64,000 nucleotides of DNA from NCBI GenBank assembly GCA_903632075.3, contig CAHIKZ030005201.1, positions 132,501 to 196,500 on the forward strand, in the 5' to 3' direction. The stretch comes from Acanthosepion pharaonis. Its lineage: Eukaryota; Mollusca; Cephalopoda; Sepiida; Sepiidae. Positions 61,295 to 64,000 of this stretch are shown one piece after another. Each line of letters opens with the position of its first letter. Positions within the stretch are counted from its first letter, which is position 1. Made by a program: the position numbers and the translations under genes. Under the pieces are notes generated by a model. The model saw only the letters and a program-made list of their open reading frames with translations, was not told the DNA's origin and did no database searches.

Positions 61295-61894
61295 TTAATT
61301 TTCACTTTTATAATAGTTTTTGAAAGGCAGTTGGGGGGCGGCTAAAGTTGCAGATGCATTTTGACGCGTGGCTTTGTATAGAGATTTAGAAGACTTGCAT
61401 ACCTTTGAAAAATGACCAAGTTTTCCACATTTATAACAATGAGTATCTCTGGCAGGGCATGAGACTCGTAAGTGTTTAGATAAGTCACAAAAGTAGCAGG
61501 TGTCTCTTTTTGAAGCGGCAGTAACCGATTGTTCTTGGAGCTTCAGACTATCGTCATGAGGTGGGGTAGTAGGAACAGGTGGGTTTAACATGACACCCAT
61601 GGTGTCTGGCTGTAAATAAGAACTAGACTGCTGTATAGCACTTTCGAAGATATAGGCTTGCTCGTAAGCAGTTCTAAGTGTAAGGGTCTTATTCTCAAGA
61701 AGACGTTGTCTTATCCGAGTATTACGTAAGCTGTTAATGAAGGCGTCCAAAATGTGTTGCTCTTGGGCCTCTAATGCCGTCATTGGGCAGAAGTTGCAAT
61801 CTTTGCTCAGTGTCCAAAGGCTCTTAAGGAAATGGTCCAATGTTTCGCCTGATTCTTGACGGCGAGTCGCAAGTAGGTGTCTAGAAAATCTCAT
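61295..61894 (-). CDS. Gag, C-terminal part with zinc knuckles
   Basis: An open frame of 199 codons. It begins in the capsid domain (RHLLATRRQESGETLDHFL, residues about 5-23) and continues through a helix-rich region. It ends with two CCHC-type knuckles at residues about 137-175, CYFCDLSKHLRVSC and CYKCGKLGHFSKVC. Gag would build the particle and package element RNA. The frame overlaps the N-terminal gag piece by 14 bases, with the two in different frames. Confidence 0.75.
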   Translation of the reverse strand: MRFSRHLLATRRQESGETLDHFLKSLWTLSKDCNFCPMTALEAQEQHILDAFINSLRNTRIRQRLLENKTLTLRTAYEQAYIFESAIQQSSSYLQPDTMGVMLNPPVPTTPPHDDSLKLQEQSVTAASKRDTCYFCDLSKHLRVSCPARDTHCYKCGKLGHFSKVCKSSKSLYKATRQNASATLAAPQLPFKNYYKSEN

Positions 61895-62150
61895 TTTTGG
61901 GCTTTATGTATGTAGCGTTCAGTACATCGATTGCTTCTTCGTAGGTAATGCAAGCCGAGATAATTTCGTTGACTGTGTGTGACAGGTAGTTGGTTAGGAG
62001 CGCACGCTTATTGATGGGACGTCCTGGTCTTTCTGAATGTAGAACCTCGATGAAATTTGTAAAAGTCTCCCGCCAATGTTTCCAGCACTTGTCGGCTGAA
62101 TCGCTTTCTGGATCTGTGGTAAGTCGCTCCGGTCGCATAAATTGTTCCAT
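61881..62150 (-). CDS. Gag, N-terminal part
   Basis: An open frame of 89 codons starting at an ATG that touches the primer-binding region. KCWKHWRETFTNF and LNATYIKP are typical of the Gag N-terminus of this Gypsy group. It runs into a stop right after NEIF, while the rest of Gag continues in the next frame. No slippery heptamer in the right phase is seen, so a one-base deletion or a base-call error is more likely than programmed frameshifting. Confidence 0.75.
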   Translation of the reverse strand: MEQFMRPERLTTDPESDSADKCWKHWRETFTNFIEVLHSERPGRPINKRALLTNYLSHTVNEIISACITYEEAIDVLNATYIKPKNEIF

Positions 62151-62166
62151 TCTTAATTGAATAAAA
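62148..62166 (-). promoter_or_regulatory. Self-complementary primer-binding region
   Basis: Directly after the 5' LTR (reading the minus strand) comes TTTTATTCAATTAAGAATGG. Eighteen of these bases are the exact reverse complement of CATTCTTAATTGAATAAA inside the same LTR (62206-62223). The left LTR has one mismatch. No tRNA 3' end complement starting with TGG is present at the LTR edge. This is the layout expected for self-primed reverse transcription as in Tf1/sushi-type elements. Confidence 0.6.
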
Positions 62167-62306
62167 TGTAATGAAAACAGGACAAGAGATTCTGTCTAGT
62201 AATCGTTTATTCAATTAAGAATGCTACTACTAGTCTACCTGACAAATGGAAATGTATAGCTTTTATAGTTGTATTATCAAGGGGGAGATAATCTATATTC
62301 ACAACA
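62167..62306 (-). repeat. 5' LTR of the mini-Gypsy
   Basis: 140 bp, TG...CA on the plus strand. On the minus strand it holds CTATAAAAG as a TATA box and the segment complementary to the primer site about 45 bases downstream of it. Confidence 0.85.
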
Positions 62307-62311
62307 AAACC
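62307..62311. repeat. Target site duplication, right
   Basis: AAACC, identical to 60069-60073. Confidence 0.8.
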
Positions 62312-63044
62312 TTTCTTTATTAAAATCTTTGAAGACGTGATATCATGCTGGTACATATTCTCTCTCATATTATACACACACACACTAATGTTACAGTACT
62401 GGTATAATTAAAAGTGCTGCAATTCTATAAATTTTTAATGGCGATAGGAATAAAAAAAAAATGATCCCTTGGACAAAAAAGAAAAGTGATATCAGATTAA
62501 GATGAACACTTCTAATTTTGAAGAAAAAAAAAAAAAAAAAAAAAAAACGAAACAAAAAAAAAAAAAAAGTTAAATTAAAGGGATACTAGCTATGATGATT
62601 GTTGATATTGTTTAATTGATGTTTGTAGTTATTTACTAAGCAATTCATTTTATGCTCTGTGAATTTACCAGAGTAATTAGAAATTGAATTTGGAAAATTA
62701 AGACAAGGTTCTGGTAGTTCATATTTTATAACAGTAGAAAATTTTATAGAAAAATTTCTTATTGAAAAAATTAAATTACTTCAGTTGAATGTTTGTTAAA
62801 TACAACTTTGATTCAGGCTATAATTTCTTAAAAATTGCTTGATTCTATTAAGGCAACTCAAGAACTATCACTAAAAGTTTTTAAATTATCTTATTTATAA
62901 AAATACAATTCTAATTAAGACAACATAATCAATATTAAAAATGAATTTTTTTTCTCAAATAGTAAAACTGTTCATGAAGCTACATTAAAAATGTAACATT
63001 TATCCATCAAAAGAAACACTTGGTAATTTTTAATTTTCTACCTC

Positions 63045-63123
<79 letters not shown>

Positions 63124-63870
63124 AATTGACTAACTCCTCAAATTATCCTCTTAATTTTGTATTCCTGTTAATGTAAATTAACTTTAATTAAAACTGTACT
63201 AGTAATATTCATCAAATCATAGTGAAATAAAAGTATTTTCTTAAAATAAAAAGGTAGACACTTTTAGATGTGACAAAAATCACAAATTATCAAAATTGTT
63301 TTCAAGTATTTTAAGATTTGTCGATACATGATTTTGGAAAATGTTGATCTATTACAACTAAAAACTGTAAACAAACTCGTAAAGAGCAACTGTTGTTCTA
63401 TAACAAAGATAAAGTCTAATAATGATTACTTTTTTTGTCAGAAAATATTGCTATTTTATTGTGATTAGTCTCAGGTCCAATTAACCTAACAAAATGTAAT
63501 CCAATGATATTTAAATAAAGGTTTTAAGCAAGCACAAAACACTGATGTTATTTAATTGGGTTGTGGAGTTGTGTCCCTTGCAACCTACTTATTAGAACCG
63601 TATTTTCTATCAATTCTGGTAATTGCTAAAAATTAAAATACTAACACTCTAAAAACAGGTTTCTTGGGCAGAAAACCAGAGCAAGAATAAACCATGACAA
63701 GCAGATGTAAAAAAAAATTTAGCTGATAAAGTCTATATGAAAATAAACAGCAAATTTTCTTATTCAAAAAAATTTATGAACAAGAGAACTGATTTTTGTT
63801 ATTTCTTTTTGGAACCATATTTTTTGCATTGCACAACCAAAAAATTAGACTCCTTATATCTTTATTAAAA
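62312..63870. other. AT-rich stretch, nothing recognised
   Basis: Contains poly-A at 62524-62547 and a (TG)n(TA)n microsatellite at 63043-63120; no gene or transposon signature is seen. Confidence 0.45.
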
Positions 63871-64000
63871 AAGAAGGCTGGAGTGTAGGCCAGCTGAAAA
63901 ATTGTGAAAACAGGAATGTCATTTACACCATTCACAGTTTTCAGCCTATTGTCCTCTTTGTCTCATTTACAAGTTTCGGCTGTTGTACACTCCGGCCTTC
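63871..64000. repeat. Short inverted repeat at the right edge
   Basis: gaaggctggagtgtaggcca at 63871 and the last 25 bases of the window are imperfect reverse complements (gaaggccggagtgtacaaca when inverted). The block is GC-richer than its surroundings and may continue beyond the window. Confidence 0.6.

Larger units (their letters stand above)
60074..62306 (-). mobile_element. Mini Ty3/Gypsy element with gag, complete ends
   Basis: Two 140 bp LTRs (60074-60213 and 62167-62306), TG...CA ends, a 5 bp target duplication AAACC (60069-60073 and 62307-62311) and a polypurine tract show an insertion with both ends intact. Inside, on the minus strand, lie gag, an aspartic protease relic, a short N-terminal RT piece, the RNase H tail, the integrase zinc finger and the pol C-terminus. 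Almost all of RT and the integrase catalytic core are missing through two internal deletions. It resembles the non-autonomous terminal-repeat elements with gag described in plants. The LTRs differ at few positions, so it is fairly young. Confidence 0.85.

Noticed and set aside
61881..61894. Programmed frameshift in the mini-Gypsy gag
   Set aside because: No slippery heptamer in the correct phase lies at the overlap and the break falls inside the capsid domain; a one-base deletion is simpler.
1534..63120. CRISPR-like array among the regular repeats
   Set aside because: The repeats are microsatellites or long degenerate tandem units without unique spacers of constant length, in a eukaryotic context.

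Overview
This window looks like repeat-rich, intron-less intergenic DNA from an animal nuclear genome. It is strongly AT-rich, with long A/T homopolymers, many (TA)n and (TA)n(CA)n microsatellites, and several families of tRNA-derived SINEs, LINEs, Penelope-like elements, LTR retroelements and DNA transposons. The mix and the SINE forms fit a mollusc, most likely a cephalopod; this is inference from repeat style, not from a host gene. I found no host protein-coding gene that I can support. Almost everything recognisable is mobile DNA, mostly decayed, plus one 5S rRNA relic.

Layout. 1-800: 3' part of a LINE reverse transcriptase, minus strand, running off the left edge. 830-1540: a foldback made of two head-to-head tRNA-like SINE arms. 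1577-2205: a SINE between direct repeats. 2586-3035: a GC-rich tandem repeat. 4994-5673: a candidate solo LTR with a clear promoter. 7681-12243: a 4.5 kb element with near-identical 565 bp inverted arms, an internal degenerate tandem array, and a minus-strand reverse transcriptase plus GIY-YIG relic.

12411-43543: two direct copies (A, 12411-27872; B, 27891-43543) of one 15.5 kb segment. Each copy carries, in order: hammerhead-like core motifs, a long stretch of unrecognised AT-rich DNA, a minus-strand SINE, a Penelope-like RT relic (minus), a plus-strand SINE, a LINE 3' end (plus), a foldback-SINE fragment, a 1.95 kb non-autonomous DNA transposon with long inverted repeats, another SINE, and the 5' LTR, gag and first part of env of an LTR element. 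The right breakpoint lies inside env, so only copy B continues into the rest of env, a polypurine tract and the 3' LTR (to about 46822). The copies differ mainly by small indels and patchy word replacements, so an unmerged-haplotype or noisy-assembly origin must be weighed against a real tandem duplication.

46823-53560 holds almost nothing recognisable. Then come a SINE (53.6 kb), a Tc1/mariner relic (54.1-55.4 kb), a tiny tRNA-like foldback (57.1 kb), a 5S rRNA-like relic on the minus strand (57.8 kb), a short tandem array, a SINE body, and a LINE RT 3' half on the minus strand (58.7-59.9 kb). 60074-62306 is a compact, structurally complete mini Ty3/Gypsy element (minus strand): 140 bp LTRs, 5 bp target duplication, polypurine tract, gag, a protease relic, and pol reduced by two internal deletions. 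Its primer-binding region is complementary to its own LTR, which suggests self-priming.

The best leads are the self-complementary primer site of the mini-Gypsy, the gag-env LTR element with no pol and a discoidin-like open stretch in its LTR, the inverted-arm RT/GIY-YIG element, and the nature of the 15.5 kb duplication.
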